Of a DNA stretch of 64,000 bases, positions 35,844 through 45,366 are shown piece by piece; the stretch's first letter is position 1; each line of letters opens with the position of its first letter. The position numbers and the translations under genes were made by a program. The notes beneath the pieces were generated by a model. The model was not told the DNA's origin, searched no databases, and worked only from the letters and a program-made list of their open reading frames with translations. The stretch is from Chitinophagaceae bacterium (GTDB lineage: Bacteria > Bacteroidota > Bacteroidia > Chitinophagales > Chitinophagaceae). The DNA is taken from positions 523,747-587,746 of the forward strand of contig JADJVB010000012.1 in assembly GCA_016710745.1 (NCBI GenBank), read 5' to 3'.

Positions 35844-37436
35844 ATGAAAAATGTACTGATCGGATTAATCATGATAGTTTCTTTTTCTGCCTCAGCTCAG
35901 GATCTGAAGTCGGGTGGCAAACTTAAGCCAGAACAGGCGATCATGGATATCAGGCATTATACCCTGGTGCTGGACGTTGATCCTGATCAACAGTCGATAA
36001 AAGGATATACCGAAATTGCGCTTATCCTTTCACAACGAACAAGAACGTTATTGTTTGATTTCTGGCACGGACTTACTATTGACCAGGTTTGGGTTAATGG
36101 CCAAACGGCTGCCTATACCCATTCCAACGATGATCTGATACTTATTACGCCGGCGAATGAACTGGCTGCTGAAAAAGTGATGGTAAAAATTGCCTACGGG
36201 GGAAAACCGGCAGTAGCGGTAAGGCCTCCCTGGACCGGTGGTTTTCAGTGGGCAAAAGACAGCAATGGCAACCCCTGGATTGCCATTACCGACCAGGGTG
36301 AGGGAGGTAAGATCTTCTTTCCCTGTAAAGACCATCCCAGTGATGAGCCCAATGAGGGTGCTGATCTGATCATCACGGTACCGAAAGGGTTAGTTGTGGC
36401 CGGGCCCGGGTTATTACAGAAAGTGACCACTAAAAAAAACAAATCAACTTATCACTGGAAAACCAATTATACCATCAGTAACTATTGTATACTTTTTAAT
36501 ATCGGCAAATACAAGGTGGTAAAACGCATATACACTACGGTTAATGGAAATAAAGTTCCCATGGAATATTATGTGCTGGAAGAAAATATAGACAAAGCAG
36601 AAAAATTACTCGACCTCTTCGAACAAAGTGCCCGCATCCAGGAAAAATATTTTGGTGAATATCCCTGGGTGAAAGAAAGAATAGCGGCCTCAGAAACTCC
36701 ACACCTGGGAATGGAACACCAAACCAATATTGCTTATGGAAATAAATATAAGTATGATAAGTTGGGTGGTAAGGATTTTGACTGGTTGCTGCATCACGAA
36801 TTCGGACACGAATGGTGGGCCAATAAAGTAACCAACCGCGATTGGGCGCACATGTGGATACAGGAAGGCATTTGCGTTTTTGGCGACGCCATGGCTACCC
36901 GGGAACTGGCCGGCGAAGATGCGTATTTGAAAAGAATGCAACAAATAGCCATCAACACCCAGAATAAATTTCCGGTAGTGCAGGGCGACGAGGTTGATTC
37001 GGACAGCGCGTATATTTCCGATATCTACGGCAAGGGTGCATTTTTTATGCATACACTCCGATATATTTTGGGTGATGAACTGTTTTTCCCAACATTGAAA
37101 AAACTGGCAACCAGCCCGCAATACACCTACGATAATACGGTAGTCACTGCCGATGTGGAACAATTATTCAGCACAGCTTATGGTAAAAGTCTGAAGCCGC
37201 TTTTTCACCTGTTTTTATACACTACCGATAAACTCGAAATTCAGGTTAAGCAAACTGCCGAAAACAAGTACGCGGTAAAGCTGCTTAACCTCGACATGCC
37301 AGTTCCGCTCGACATTATAACTGATGCCGGTACACAAAGATTGATGGTAGATCAAAAAGGTATTGTAATAACCAGCAAAACAAATATTCAAATTGACCCA
37401 ACGGTTTTTTATTTGAAAAAACTGATCATTGAATAA
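35844..37436 (+). CDS. M1-family aminopeptidase-like protein
   Basis: 530 residues with signal peptide 1-19 (FSASAQ). N-terminal M1 domain (residues 35-215), then the zinc motif HEFGH (318-322) with the third ligand Glu341 (WIQEG). The substrate-loop GxMEN is replaced by GMEHQ (289-293), as happens in some M1 relatives. The C-terminal all-helix domain is short. It should cleave N-terminal residues of peptides in the periplasm. Single gene; followed by a perfect hairpin (37437-37461). Confidence 0.88.
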   Translation: MKNVLIGLIMIVSFSASAQDLKSGGKLKPEQAIMDIRHYTLVLDVDPDQQSIKGYTEIALILSQRTRTLLFDFWHGLTIDQVWVNGQTAAYTHSNDDLILITPANELAAEKVMVKIAYGGKPAVAVRPPWTGGFQWAKDSNGNPWIAITDQGEGGKIFFPCKDHPSDEPNEGADLIITVPKGLVVAGPGLLQKVTTKKNKSTYHWKTNYTISNYCILFNIGKYKVVKRIYTTVNGNKVPMEYYVLEENIDKAEKLLDLFEQSARIQEKYFGEYPWVKERIAASETPHLGMEHQTNIAYGNKYKYDKLGGKDFDWLLHHEFGHEWWANKVTNRDWAHMWIQEGICVFGDAMATRELAGEDAYLKRMQQIAINTQNKFPVVQGDEVDSDSAYISDIYGKGAFFMHTLRYILGDELFFPTLKKLATSPQYTYDNTVVTADVEQLFSTAYGKSLKPLFHLFLYTTDKLEIQVKQTAENKYAVKLLNLDMPVPLDIITDAGTQRLMVDQKGIVITSKTNIQIDPTVFYLKKLIIE

Positions 37437-37461
37437 GCTGTTTCAGCATAACTGAAACAGC
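37437..37461 (+). terminator. Hairpin immediately after the M1 gene
   Basis: Perfect 10-bp stem GCTGTTTCAG - CATAA - CTGAAACAGC begins right after the stop codon. No T-run follows (CTCAGCG), so it is a probable 3' stabilising or terminator structure without a canonical tail. Confidence 0.5.
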
Positions 37462-37493
37462 CTCAGCGTAGATAAGGGCCAACAAAATAAATC

Positions 37494-37519
37494 GAAAAAG
37501 AGGGCTGCTTCTGCAACCC
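37494..37519 (-). terminator. Terminator for the isoamylase-domain gene
   Basis: On the minus strand GGGTTGC-AGAA-GCAGCCC, all paired with one G-T, followed by CTTTTTC. It lies 10 bases beyond the stop at 37529. Confidence 0.65.
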
Positions 37520-37528
37520 GATCACCGT

Positions 37529-37819
37529 TTATATATCCAGCACACAATTAGTGCCGCCATATTCATTTGCCACTTCAGCATCTGCTTCGGTGTCATTTAT
37601 CCACTCGGTTTTATTCACCCGGTATCTAAACTGTTGTTGGGTACCTTTTGGCAGGGAAATATCGGCAGAAAAAGTTCCATCTTTTTTCTTTTTCAGAATA
37701 ATTGCATTTTCCCAGTCGCTGTTCAGCCCAACAACTTCAACAGTTTCTGCATTTTCGGGAGCAACACTGAATTTTACCTTGCAATAGTCCTTGGTTTTGA
37801 AATACGTTTTTTGAATCAT
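37529..37819 (-). CDS. Isoamylase early-set/CBM48-like small protein
   Basis: 96 residues made of a single immunoglobulin-like CBM48/isoamylase N domain: KVKFSVAPENAETVEVVGLNSDWENAIILKKKKDGTFSADISLPKGTQQQFRYRVNKTEWINDTEADAEVANEYGGTNCVLDI. The WENA and FRYRV patterns are typical. No signal peptide, so cytosolic; may bind glycogen or act like a partner of an AMP-kinase-type or glycogen enzyme. It is a free-standing domain, the common form in Bacteroidota. Confidence 0.85.
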   Translation of the reverse strand: MIQKTYFKTKDYCKVKFSVAPENAETVEVVGLNSDWENAIILKKKKDGTFSADISLPKGTQQQFRYRVNKTEWINDTEADAEVANEYGGTNCVLDI

Positions 37820-38165
37820 GTTTATTTTTTTTATTTATAAAACAGTTATCCCGCCTATATAATAGCCGGTCAGATAGCAGGTAAAATCGTTAGGAAAAAG
37901 ACGGAAGTAATAGCCCGCCTGTACACTTAATACCTGATCTTCCAAAAGGTAACCTGTTATATTATATTTAATCTGTAAACAGATGCAGGTAAATGTTGAT
38001 TAAGCCAGGCCACAAGTCTTTGCAGGTTTACTTTACAATGAATAGCAAATGTTGTTTTAATCCTATTTTTTTGCCGGAGTAGCAAAATATACTCCGGGGC
38101 CAAGTTGATCGACGTCAAGCTCCACAATCATTTACCCACCAGGTAAATGACCTTTAATAGCGTGA
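37820..38165. other. Intergenic region with two perfect hairpins
   Basis: 346 bases with no ORF. Hairpin CCGGAGTA - 8-base loop - TACTCCGG at 38074-38097 preceded by a T-tract on the plus strand, and hairpin TCATTTACC - CACCA - GGTAAATGA at 38128-38150. Neither has a following T-run on the coding strand of its neighbours. They may belong to a small RNA or to operator/terminator structure; nothing further can be assigned. Confidence 0.45.
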
Positions 38166-38756
38166 CTATACCCTTTTCAACCATCCCGAAATACTTAACC
38201 GGCTGCGGTTGGCTACCAGTACTGCATGTTCGGTTTCATCACTTTTAAAAAGAACGGCGGATTGCGCATGTGGAAGAATTGGTTCGGTGTTTTCGTGATC
38301 ATACAATTGCAGCCCGCCCCCATCTTCGGCAAGCCAGTTTTCATTCAGGTAAGCAACCAACGAATATTTCCGGCTGTTGTTATTCTTAAACTGGTCTTTA
38401 TGCCTTTTATAGTAACTCCCTTTTTCGTACACAGCATAGTGAAACTCCGACGCATTGATACCCGCATAGCAGGTTCTGTTCAGGTAGGCAATAAAATCTT
38501 CAGCATGTTCCAGAAATTCCAATTCAAAAACATTCTCGCTGGTTTTACTTAACCAGCAAATTTTATCCGTGCGGGTAATTTGTTGCAGATCCTTTTCACC
38601 ATTTCCAATTCCCGAAGCTTTCATTTGCCCGCTTTGTTGTAAATGGGCAATATTTTGCCGAAGTCCTGTTGATAAAGCTTGTGAAAGAAAAGCCGGAGCG
38701 ATACCTACTTTATTGCTAAGGAAACTGTTTATGAGTTGGTCAAATTGCTGATTCAT
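38166..38756 (-). CDS. 2-oxoglutarate/Fe(II)-dependent oxygenase (prolyl-hydroxylase-like, SM-20 type)
   Basis: 196 residues from the ATG at 38756 (an upstream ATG at 38825 adds a basic leader that is not conserved and is rejected). Double-stranded beta-helix with the facial triad His119, Asp121 (KRHKDQF) and His177 (ETEHAV); 2OG-binding Arg186 (RSRLSISGW). Matches the SM-20/PKHD group of hydroxylases. Target is unknown; could be a protein or small molecule. It is between an intergenic hairpin region and katG. Confidence 0.87.
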   Translation of the reverse strand: MNQQFDQLINSFLSNKVGIAPAFLSQALSTGLRQNIAHLQQSGQMKASGIGNGEKDLQQITRTDKICWLSKTSENVFELEFLEHAEDFIAYLNRTCYAGINASEFHYAVYEKGSYYKRHKDQFKNNNSRKYSLVAYLNENWLAEDGGGLQLYDHENTEPILPHAQSAVLFKSDETEHAVLVANRSRLSISGWLKRV

Positions 38757-39057
38757 ATTGTTGTTTGAACCCCGTAAGGTAGTTCTTATACCTGTACGTG
38801 GAGAAAACGGGTGCATTAAGTTCAAAATTTTAAAATTTACTTTTTATCAACATCCTGTTTTCAGGCAAAGAAAAATCGCAGGCATAGCCTGCAGTTCTGA
38901 ATTAAGTTAAAAGATTCGTTGTTAAAATTAAATGAGAACAGCCAGCCTTTTGAAAGGCCGGCTGTTCTCATTATTCAGCTGTGCTACCATTATTTCAATT
39001 AAGTGGTTGTACAGCAACCTTCTTCATTCAGTTTAACAACGGTTAAACAGATAAGTA
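38757..39057. other. Gap between katG and the 2OG oxygenase
   Basis: 301 bases. Contains the long katG terminator (38932-38971); no gene or other repeat is recognised. Confidence 0.5.
38932..38971 (-). terminator. Long hairpin downstream of katG
   Basis: Outer stem ATGAGAACAGCC/GGCTGTTCTCAT is perfect over 12 bp, with an inner GCCTTT/AAAGGC stem, then TTTAATTTTAA on the minus strand. It is the probable katG terminator. Confidence 0.75.
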
Positions 39058-41310
39058 TTAAACCAGGTCGAACCGGTCGAGGTTCATCACCTTAACCCAG
39101 GCCGTTATAAAATCCTGTACAAAACGCTCCTGCCCGTCGGCACAGGCATATACTTCGGCCAGCGCCCTTAGTTCCGAGTTGGAACCAAAGATCAGATCCA
39201 CCCGTGTACCCGTCCATTTAAGTTCGCCGGTTTTTCGATCGCGGCCTTCAAACAGCTCATCGTTGGCTGAAGTCGCTTTCCAGGTGGTACCCATATCGAG
39301 CAGGTTTACAAAAAAATCGGTACTTAATAAACCCGGTCGTTGCGTAAACATACCATGTTTGCTTTGGCCGAAGTTCGTTCCTAAAACGCGCATGCCACCA
39401 ACCAGCGCCGTCATTTCCGGAGCAGTGAGTGTCATCAACTGGGCCCGGTCTATCAGCAATTCCTCTGCCGATAATTTATACCCGGTTTTCATATAGTTGC
39501 GAAATCCGTCTGCAACAGGCTCCAGAACAGCAAAAGACTCCACATCGGTCTGCTCCTGCGATGCATCTGTTCGTCCTGCTGAGAAAGGAACTTTCAAATC
39601 ATGACCGGCCTGCTTAGCTGCCTGCTCTACAGCAGCGGTTCCGCCCAGTACGATAAGATCGGCGATCGAAACCTGTTTACCACCGGTTTGTGTACTGTTG
39701 AAATCTTTTTGAATAATTTCTAATGCAGACAAAACCAAACTGAGTTGTGCCGGGGCATTTACATCCCAGTTGTTCTGTGGCGCAAGCCTTATACGGGCGC
39801 CATTTGCACCTCCTCTTTTATCGGAGCCGCGGAAAGTAGATGCAGAAGCCCAGGCCGCAGATACCAACTGTGATACCGATAGTCCGGCACCAAGTATTTT
39901 ACCTTTAAGTGTGGTTATATCCTCATCATCAATCAACTGATGGGTAACCGCCGGAATGGGGTCCTGCCAGATCAATTCTTCGTCCGGTACTTCGGCTCCC
40001 AGATAACGTACTTTGGGCCCCATATCCCGGTGCGTTAGTTTATACCAGGCACGGGCAAACGCATCGGCAAACTGATCCGGATTTTCGTGAAAACGCCTCG
40101 AGATAGGTTCATAAACAGGATCCATACGCAACGATAAATCGGTGGTTAGCATAAATGGCGCATGTTTTTTTGAAGGATCATGGGCATCAGGCACCGTACC
40201 GGCACCCCCTCCGTCTTTCGGACGCCATTGATGGGCACCTGCCGGGCTTTTTGTAAGTTCCCACTCGTATCCAAAAAGGTGATCAAAAAAATCGTTGCTC
40301 CACTTTGCCGGCGTCTTGGTCCAGGCACCTTCCAAACCACTGGTGATTGTATCGGCCCCGTGGCCGCTACCGAAGGTATTTTTCCAACCAAAACCTTGTT
40401 CTTCAATGGAGGCCCCTGCTGGTTCCCGGCCAACATATTTACCCGGATCTGCGGCACCATGGGTTTTACCAAAACTGTGTCCGCCCGCGATCAGGGCTAC
40501 CGTTTCTTCGTCGTTCATGGCCATGCGGCCAAATGTTTCCCGAATATCTTTTGCTGCAGCAACCGGGTCCGGATTGCCGTTAGGTCCTTCCGGATTAACG
40601 TAAATCAACCCCATCTGTACAGCACCCAACGGATTCTCCAGTTCCCTGTCGCCGCTATAACGCTTGTCGCCAAGCCATTCACTTTCCGATCCCCAGTACA
40701 CATCTTCCGCCGGCTCCCATACATCTGCACGCCCACCGCCGAAACCAAAGGTTTTAAAGCCCATCGACTCCAGGGCACAGTTACCGGTAAGTATCATCAG
40801 GTCGGCCCAGGAAATTTTCTTACCATATTTCTGCTTAATCGGCCAGAGCAGCAATCTTGCTTTATCGAGATTGGCATTATCGGGCCAACTGTTTAATGGG
40901 GCAAAACGCTGTGTGCCAAAACCACCTCCACCGCGGCCATCAGCGATACGATAGGTACCTGCACTATGCCAGGCCATTCTGATAAAGAAGGGCCCATAGT
41001 GACCATAATCTGCCGGCCACCAATCCTGCGAAGTGGTCATTAAATTAAAAATATCGGCCTTAACAGCGGCCAGGTCGAGTGTTTTGAACTCACTTGCGTA
41101 GTTAAAATCCTCTCCCATCGGATTTGACAGGGATGAGTGCTGTCGCAGGATATTTAATTTTAGCTGATTTGGCCACCAGTCGCGGTTTGCAGGTCCACTA
41201 CCAGCAGTTTGTTTAAGTTCACCAGCCATAAAAGGGCATTTGGCTTCACCATTCACCTGAATAGCTTTTTCTCCAGTTGAAGCGCCCTGGTTTTTGTCAT
41301 TTTCCATCAT
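39058..41310 (-). CDS. katG: Catalase-peroxidase KatG
   Basis: 750 residues, the normal two-domain length. Distal site Arg111, Trp114, His115 (RMAWHSAGTYR); proximal haem ligand His278 (GGHSFGKTHG). The catalase-specific Trp-Tyr-Met adduct is Trp114-Tyr237-Met263, at the spacing expected from the Mycobacterium enzyme. A C-terminal degenerate peroxidase domain is present. It destroys H2O2 and peroxides. Monocistronic with its own terminator. No adjacent OxyR or PerR gene is seen. Confidence 0.97.
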   Translation of the reverse strand: MMENDKNQGASTGEKAIQVNGEAKCPFMAGELKQTAGSGPANRDWWPNQLKLNILRQHSSLSNPMGEDFNYASEFKTLDLAAVKADIFNLMTTSQDWWPADYGHYGPFFIRMAWHSAGTYRIADGRGGGGFGTQRFAPLNSWPDNANLDKARLLLWPIKQKYGKKISWADLMILTGNCALESMGFKTFGFGGGRADVWEPAEDVYWGSESEWLGDKRYSGDRELENPLGAVQMGLIYVNPEGPNGNPDPVAAAKDIRETFGRMAMNDEETVALIAGGHSFGKTHGAADPGKYVGREPAGASIEEQGFGWKNTFGSGHGADTITSGLEGAWTKTPAKWSNDFFDHLFGYEWELTKSPAGAHQWRPKDGGGAGTVPDAHDPSKKHAPFMLTTDLSLRMDPVYEPISRRFHENPDQFADAFARAWYKLTHRDMGPKVRYLGAEVPDEELIWQDPIPAVTHQLIDDEDITTLKGKILGAGLSVSQLVSAAWASASTFRGSDKRGGANGARIRLAPQNNWDVNAPAQLSLVLSALEIIQKDFNSTQTGGKQVSIADLIVLGGTAAVEQAAKQAGHDLKVPFSAGRTDASQEQTDVESFAVLEPVADGFRNYMKTGYKLSAEELLIDRAQLMTLTAPEMTALVGGMRVLGTNFGQSKHGMFTQRPGLLSTDFFVNLLDMGTTWKATSANDELFEGRDRKTGELKWTGTRVDLIFGSNSELRALAEVYACADGQERFVQDFITAWVKVMNLDRFDLV

Positions 41311-41485
41311 TCTATCTTTATTTTAGGTTGATTTATAATAAGGATAAATTTACCAAAAAGTTCGCTGATAGAAATAATTTTTTCGGATAGGAATAACCGA
41401 TCGACAAATTAAGTTGGTCATGGTTTCATTCTGCTACCTTTTGTATCCGTTATCCAGTTGCATCAAAATAAAACTGTTACCACTG

Positions 41486-42268
41486 CTACCAAACCGTATT
41501 CACCAGCCAATTTGCTGCCCCCTGTAAATACGATACATAGCTACAGGGAATATAGTGACTCAATCCAGGTGCCACTACAAAAGTTATATTACTACCTGCA
41601 ACCTGAGACAACTGCACCCAGGTTTGGGTTTGCGCCACCGGAAACAATTCATCATTTTGTCCATGGATCACATACATCGGGATATTTATTTTTCGTCCCA
41701 ACCCATTGGGGTTCGTTATATCATAAGAGCTGGCCATCGGAATGCTGGCAGTGAACATGGCAGGTTGGGTTTCGGCAAAAAACCAACTGCCGTTACCACC
41801 GTTGCTGTAACCGGTAACCACCGTTTTATTTAGATCGATTGGCCAGTATTTTTTAGCGAGGTTTACCAGGGTGATCACTTCCTGGTTATAATAACTCTCG
41901 TACCACAATCCATTATCTCCATAGGGACTGATGATGAAAGCGTTTAGGCCTGCCAGTCCGGGCTCAACTAAACAGGCGGTGGCTTTATAAGCTTCCTGAT
42001 TACCGCCGGAAGCACCGTGCAGGTTCAATACAAACGGTCTTTTTTCGCCGGCAGCCCGTACAGGCGCTATCACCCTGAATTTATAACTGTCGCCATCCAA
42101 CATGGCAAGCGTAATATCATGAATGCCTGGCGAAAGATCGAGTGCATTAAAATCTCTTTCCACATCTTCAAATGTTCTCGATGAACTGCTGTCATCTTTT
42201 TTGCAGCTGGCAAATACCAGAACACATCCCATTACTATGGGGAAAATAATCTTACTTAAATTTTTCAT
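41486..42268 (-). CDS. Lipoprotein alpha/beta-hydrolase (feruloyl-esterase/PHB-depolymerase-like)
   Basis: 260 residues from ATG 42268 (the in-frame ATG at 42340 lacks signal features). Lipobox VFASC, Cys22. Oxyanion-side HGASGGNQEAY, nucleophile Ser155 in GYSNGG, acid in HGQNDELFP and His in GLSHYIP. The pattern fits polyhydroxybutyrate-depolymerase/feruloyl-esterase type hydrolases of the LpqC family. It cleaves esters outside the inner membrane. Single gene facing a 518-base gap. Confidence 0.85.
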   Translation of the reverse strand: MKNLSKIIFPIVMGCVLVFASCKKDDSSSSRTFEDVERDFNALDLSPGIHDITLAMLDGDSYKFRVIAPVRAAGEKRPFVLNLHGASGGNQEAYKATACLVEPGLAGLNAFIISPYGDNGLWYESYYNQEVITLVNLAKKYWPIDLNKTVVTGYSNGGNGSWFFAETQPAMFTASIPMASSYDITNPNGLGRKINIPMYVIHGQNDELFPVAQTQTWVQLSQVAGSNITFVVAPGLSHYIPCSYVSYLQGAANWLVNTVW

Positions 42269-42786
42269 GGTTTTACTTTTTTTGGTTGTTAAGGTTACAT
42301 AAAATCCCCCGCACCTTGTAAAAAAGCGTTTGAAAATCATTCCTGTTTGTCAGTAAATAAACGGTAGCCATTACTGTTCGGCTTACCCGTTAAAAGGCAG
42401 ACAAACCGTTTAAGATGCAGTATGTATCAGCAGGACAGATAGAAGATGGCTATACCTTCCCTTGATAAGATCGCCGGTCCATCCCGTTGATCCCTCATGA
42501 AATATATGACAGCCCGTAATTACAATCTGCTGCATCAGTTTGCTAATTGACGGAAACTTTCACTTTTTATATAGCGACCTATTTGTGTTTTTAAAAAACA
42601 ATGACAGTAAGTAATTAAATGATCATAGCCTATGAAATCCATCCATATCATATTTAAGTTGGTAAATGCAATTCCGGAAAACTTTTGATAAACCCAACAG
42701 TTCAGCCAACTTGTTTCTTTTTTTTGACAACAACCTGCATAGATTTGCTATATATTTAGTAATTGAAATAATATTTTAAAAAAGAT
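42269..42786. other. Divergent intergenic gap
   Basis: 518 bases, AT-rich. Contains TAGATTTG (42740-42747), a perfect TAnnTTTG -7 box 40 bases before the start of the barrel gene; its -33 TTG is 13 or 26 bases away and therefore off the normal spacing. No ORF or RNA gene is seen. Confidence 0.4.
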
Positions 42787-43713
42787 ATGACCAGTATAAT
42801 TACCTCTGTTTTTTTAAAAAAATTCCTGATCTTTTTCGTGATTATTTCTTTCAGTTCCTATACAGCATACACTCAAACGCTCAGTCAGTGGTCGCAGTTG
42901 GTGAACTGGGATGGCGTTAGTCACTGGTCGAGGTATATACGAACTTTCCCGGCCTACCAGGGACCCAATGCGTTGCCGGTACCCACGGTTGGCAATGGCA
43001 GTATCGACAGCAGCTTCTTTATCGGGGTAACCGGAAATTTTCATTTTTCGAAAGGCGACAATACCCAAAACCTCAGGTTGTATGCCAATTACTGTGTAGT
43101 TAAGGACATTATTTCGATGGATATTTTTTGGGTTCCCACCGAATACTATTCAACGAGTCATGAAATAAAAGAAGAAAGGCGTATTTATCCCCAGTTTTAT
43201 AACGACAAACAAGGAGAGGGCGAATTGCATTTGAATACAAATTTTCAGTTACTTAAAAAATGGAGAAAATATATTCACCTAGCGCTAAGGATCGGATACC
43301 GGTTCCCGTCAGGTTCGGGATTTGGTGCTGCCCGGGATGTAGATGCACCGGGTTATTATTTTGATCTTTCTTTTGGAAAACCTATTAACCATACCTCATT
43401 AACCTGGACCGGTATGCTGGGTTTCTATTCCTGGCAGATTGAATCAGACAAAAACAACCAGGATGATGCATTACTTCTTGGCATGGGACTGGAGTGGAAT
43501 AAAAATAGCTGGAAGATAAAATCCAATATCGCCGGTTATTGGGGTTATTTGAAAGACAGTGGCGACAAACCGGTTGTATGCCGGTTTAACCTGGAGAAAA
43601 AAATTAAACATTTTGGTGTGTTGCTGAATTTCCAGCAGGGGCTACATGATTTTAGATACAGTACCGTGGAAGCGGGTGTAAAATACGAGATCGGGAAAAA
43701 AGTAAAACATTGA
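42787..43713 (+). CDS. Secreted outer-membrane barrel-like protein
   Basis: 308 residues. Signal peptide: hydrophobic region FLIFFVIISFSSYTAYTQ, cleaved after TQ (about residue 30). The mature protein alternates aromatic and polar residues through about ten strands (HFSKGDNTQNLRLYANYCVV, YIHLALRIGYRFPSG, HTSLTWTGMLGFYSWQIE), the hallmark of an outer-membrane barrel. The GSGFGAARDVDAPGYYFDLSFGKP segment is typical of uncharacterised Bacteroidota porin-like proteins. Convergent with the L,D-transpeptidase. Confidence 0.7.
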   Translation: MTSIITSVFLKKFLIFFVIISFSSYTAYTQTLSQWSQLVNWDGVSHWSRYIRTFPAYQGPNALPVPTVGNGSIDSSFFIGVTGNFHFSKGDNTQNLRLYANYCVVKDIISMDIFWVPTEYYSTSHEIKEERRIYPQFYNDKQGEGELHLNTNFQLLKKWRKYIHLALRIGYRFPSGSGFGAARDVDAPGYYFDLSFGKPINHTSLTWTGMLGFYSWQIESDKNNQDDALLLGMGLEWNKNSWKIKSNIAGYWGYLKDSGDKPVVCRFNLEKKIKHFGVLLNFQQGLHDFRYSTVEAGVKYEIGKKVKH

Positions 43714-43772
43714 CAAGATTTGTTTTTTTACTGATGCCGGAAACGATTCATCTCCCTGATAAATAATCGGGG

Positions 43773-44585
43773 CTACTGCAATGAATCCTTTATGGATACC
43801 CAGGTATTTTCCAATCCGATCCGTTTTACCAGTTCATAAAAAATCTTTGCGTTAACCGGGTGTAATCTTATACAGCCATGAGATGCCCTTCGGCCGAGTT
43901 TAGAAAAATTACCGACAGTGGTACCATGAATAGCGTAACCGCCTCTTACAAATACAACATAGGGCATATTTCCAAGTCCGTTAAAATTACCGCCCGGAAA
44001 TTTTTTTGATGTGTATTTTTTTAATATGGGACCTCTTGGCCGGATATTCATCTCGGGTGTTTCATATCCGGGCAAACCAGTTGATATTTTAAAAGTGTCG
44101 ATCAATTCTCCATCCAGATATAAATACAGGCTTTGTTCCGACTTGATGATCTCGGCAAAGAGCAAACAATCTTTTTCCCTGCAGGATCCCTGAACATCCT
44201 CGTATTGGGTTATAAAAAATGAATCCAGCACTTTAACGTTTTCGAGGATAACTGCGGAATCCGCCGCCGTATAATGGCCGGTTTTTTTCCAAACTTTAAA
44301 CAGCGTATCCAATTGTACCATCATGGCAATATCCGCTTTCCATAGTTCATCGATCTGCATTAACAGTGTATCAAGAGAATCAATGCCGGGCGTAAAGGGT
44401 GACGTATCGAAAATATTGCTGGTGTCGGCAGCATCGTTGCTGTCGGAAGCTTTAATAGAATCCTTAAACGCGCGGTAGGTAAAATCGGTTGGCAATTTTT
44501 TCTTAGCCCTGTTATGGCACGCATTCAACAAAGGCAAAAGCAATAAAACAAGAACCATCAACCTGATAAACCGCCCAGCATTCAT
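43773..44585 (-). CDS. L,D-transpeptidase (YkuD) lipoprotein
   Basis: 270 residues from the ATG at 44585; an earlier in-frame ATG (44792) would add a 69-residue leader without signal properties. N-terminal hydrophobic segment with lipobox LLNAC. YkuD domain: HGTTVGNF, then catalytic Cys238 in SHGCIRL. It makes 3-3 cross-links or links proteins to peptidoglycan. The central region (residues 30-130) is charged and coiled-coil-like (DSLDTLLMQIDELWKADIAM). It faces the opposite gene with a 60-base gap. Confidence 0.88.
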   Translation of the reverse strand: MNAGRFIRLMVLVLLLLPLLNACHNRAKKKLPTDFTYRAFKDSIKASDSNDAADTSNIFDTSPFTPGIDSLDTLLMQIDELWKADIAMMVQLDTLFKVWKKTGHYTAADSAVILENVKVLDSFFITQYEDVQGSCREKDCLLFAEIIKSEQSLYLYLDGELIDTFKISTGLPGYETPEMNIRPRGPILKKYTSKKFPGGNFNGLGNMPYVVFVRGGYAIHGTTVGNFSKLGRRASHGCIRLHPVNAKIFYELVKRIGLENTWVSIKDSLQ

Positions 44586-44835
44586 TCCCGATGTAAAAAT
44601 TAACATATTAAATCTTTTAATTTCCCGTGCATAATATACACCGCTATATTTTTTTAAATGACCGGGCCGGCTGTATTTCGCCAGACCTTGATCATACTTT
44701 CCGTGGCCAGTCGTTTGTGCCACGGATAATATTACTAAAGAAAACAAAAAAGAATAATAACCAGGCTTATTGTCAGGTGTGATAAAAATCATATTTATCC
44801 CCGTGGTTTCGCGCTATCTTTAAAAAAAATCAATC

Positions 44836-45261
44836 ATGCTTATCATATTTCTGTTCGCCTTTTTCTGCAGTATAATTTTTGCCTTTGTGCTCACCTATTT
44901 TTTCAAGAGAAGGGCACCAGGACCGTTTGGGGGTATTTTGTACTTTTTTGCGATTATATTCGCATTTACACTGGCCCTGGGATTTTTAATATCCCCAATC
45001 GGACCAATGTATAAAAATGTACCCTGGTTAAGTATCATCACCACTGGACTACTGATTACTTTGCTTATAGCGGAGCTACTGCCCCACCATGAAAAAGCGG
45101 TAACGGTAAAAAGAAAACCAAAAACGGATAATGACGATAAGGATGAGGAAACACTCGAAAAAGAGTTTGGGATCATTCTTGTTATTATCCTGGTCATCCT
45201 TGTTGCAGCCATAATATACGCAGTGATGAGCCCTCCGGATAGATTTAAAATGACTTTTTAA
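44836..45261 (+). CDS. Small integral membrane protein of unknown function
   Basis: 141 residues. Three N-terminal membrane helices (MLIIFLFAFFCSIIFAFVLTYF, ILYFFAIIFAFTLALGFLI, WLSIITTGLLITLLIAELL), a charged cytosolic loop rich in Lys/Asp/Glu (KRKPKTDNDDKDEETLEKE), and a C-terminal helix (GIILVIILVILVAAIIYAVM). No family recognised. It lies 106 bases before cbpA, same strand. Confidence 0.75.
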   Translation: MLIIFLFAFFCSIIFAFVLTYFFKRRAPGPFGGILYFFAIIFAFTLALGFLISPIGPMYKNVPWLSIITTGLLITLLIAELLPHHEKAVTVKRKPKTDNDDKDEETLEKEFGIILVIILVILVAAIIYAVMSPPDRFKMTF

Positions 45262-45366
45262 TATTGTAGAAAGGAGCCGAAGTAAAAGACAAACTATGCT
45301 TCGGATTACTATAGCTTCTGAAAATGAAAAGGCGATCCGGAATACAAGACTTCAAAATTTAAATTA

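Noticed and set aside
40180..40896. 238-residue ORF antisense to katG
   Set aside because: It is a shadow of the strongly coding katG frame and shows no domain.
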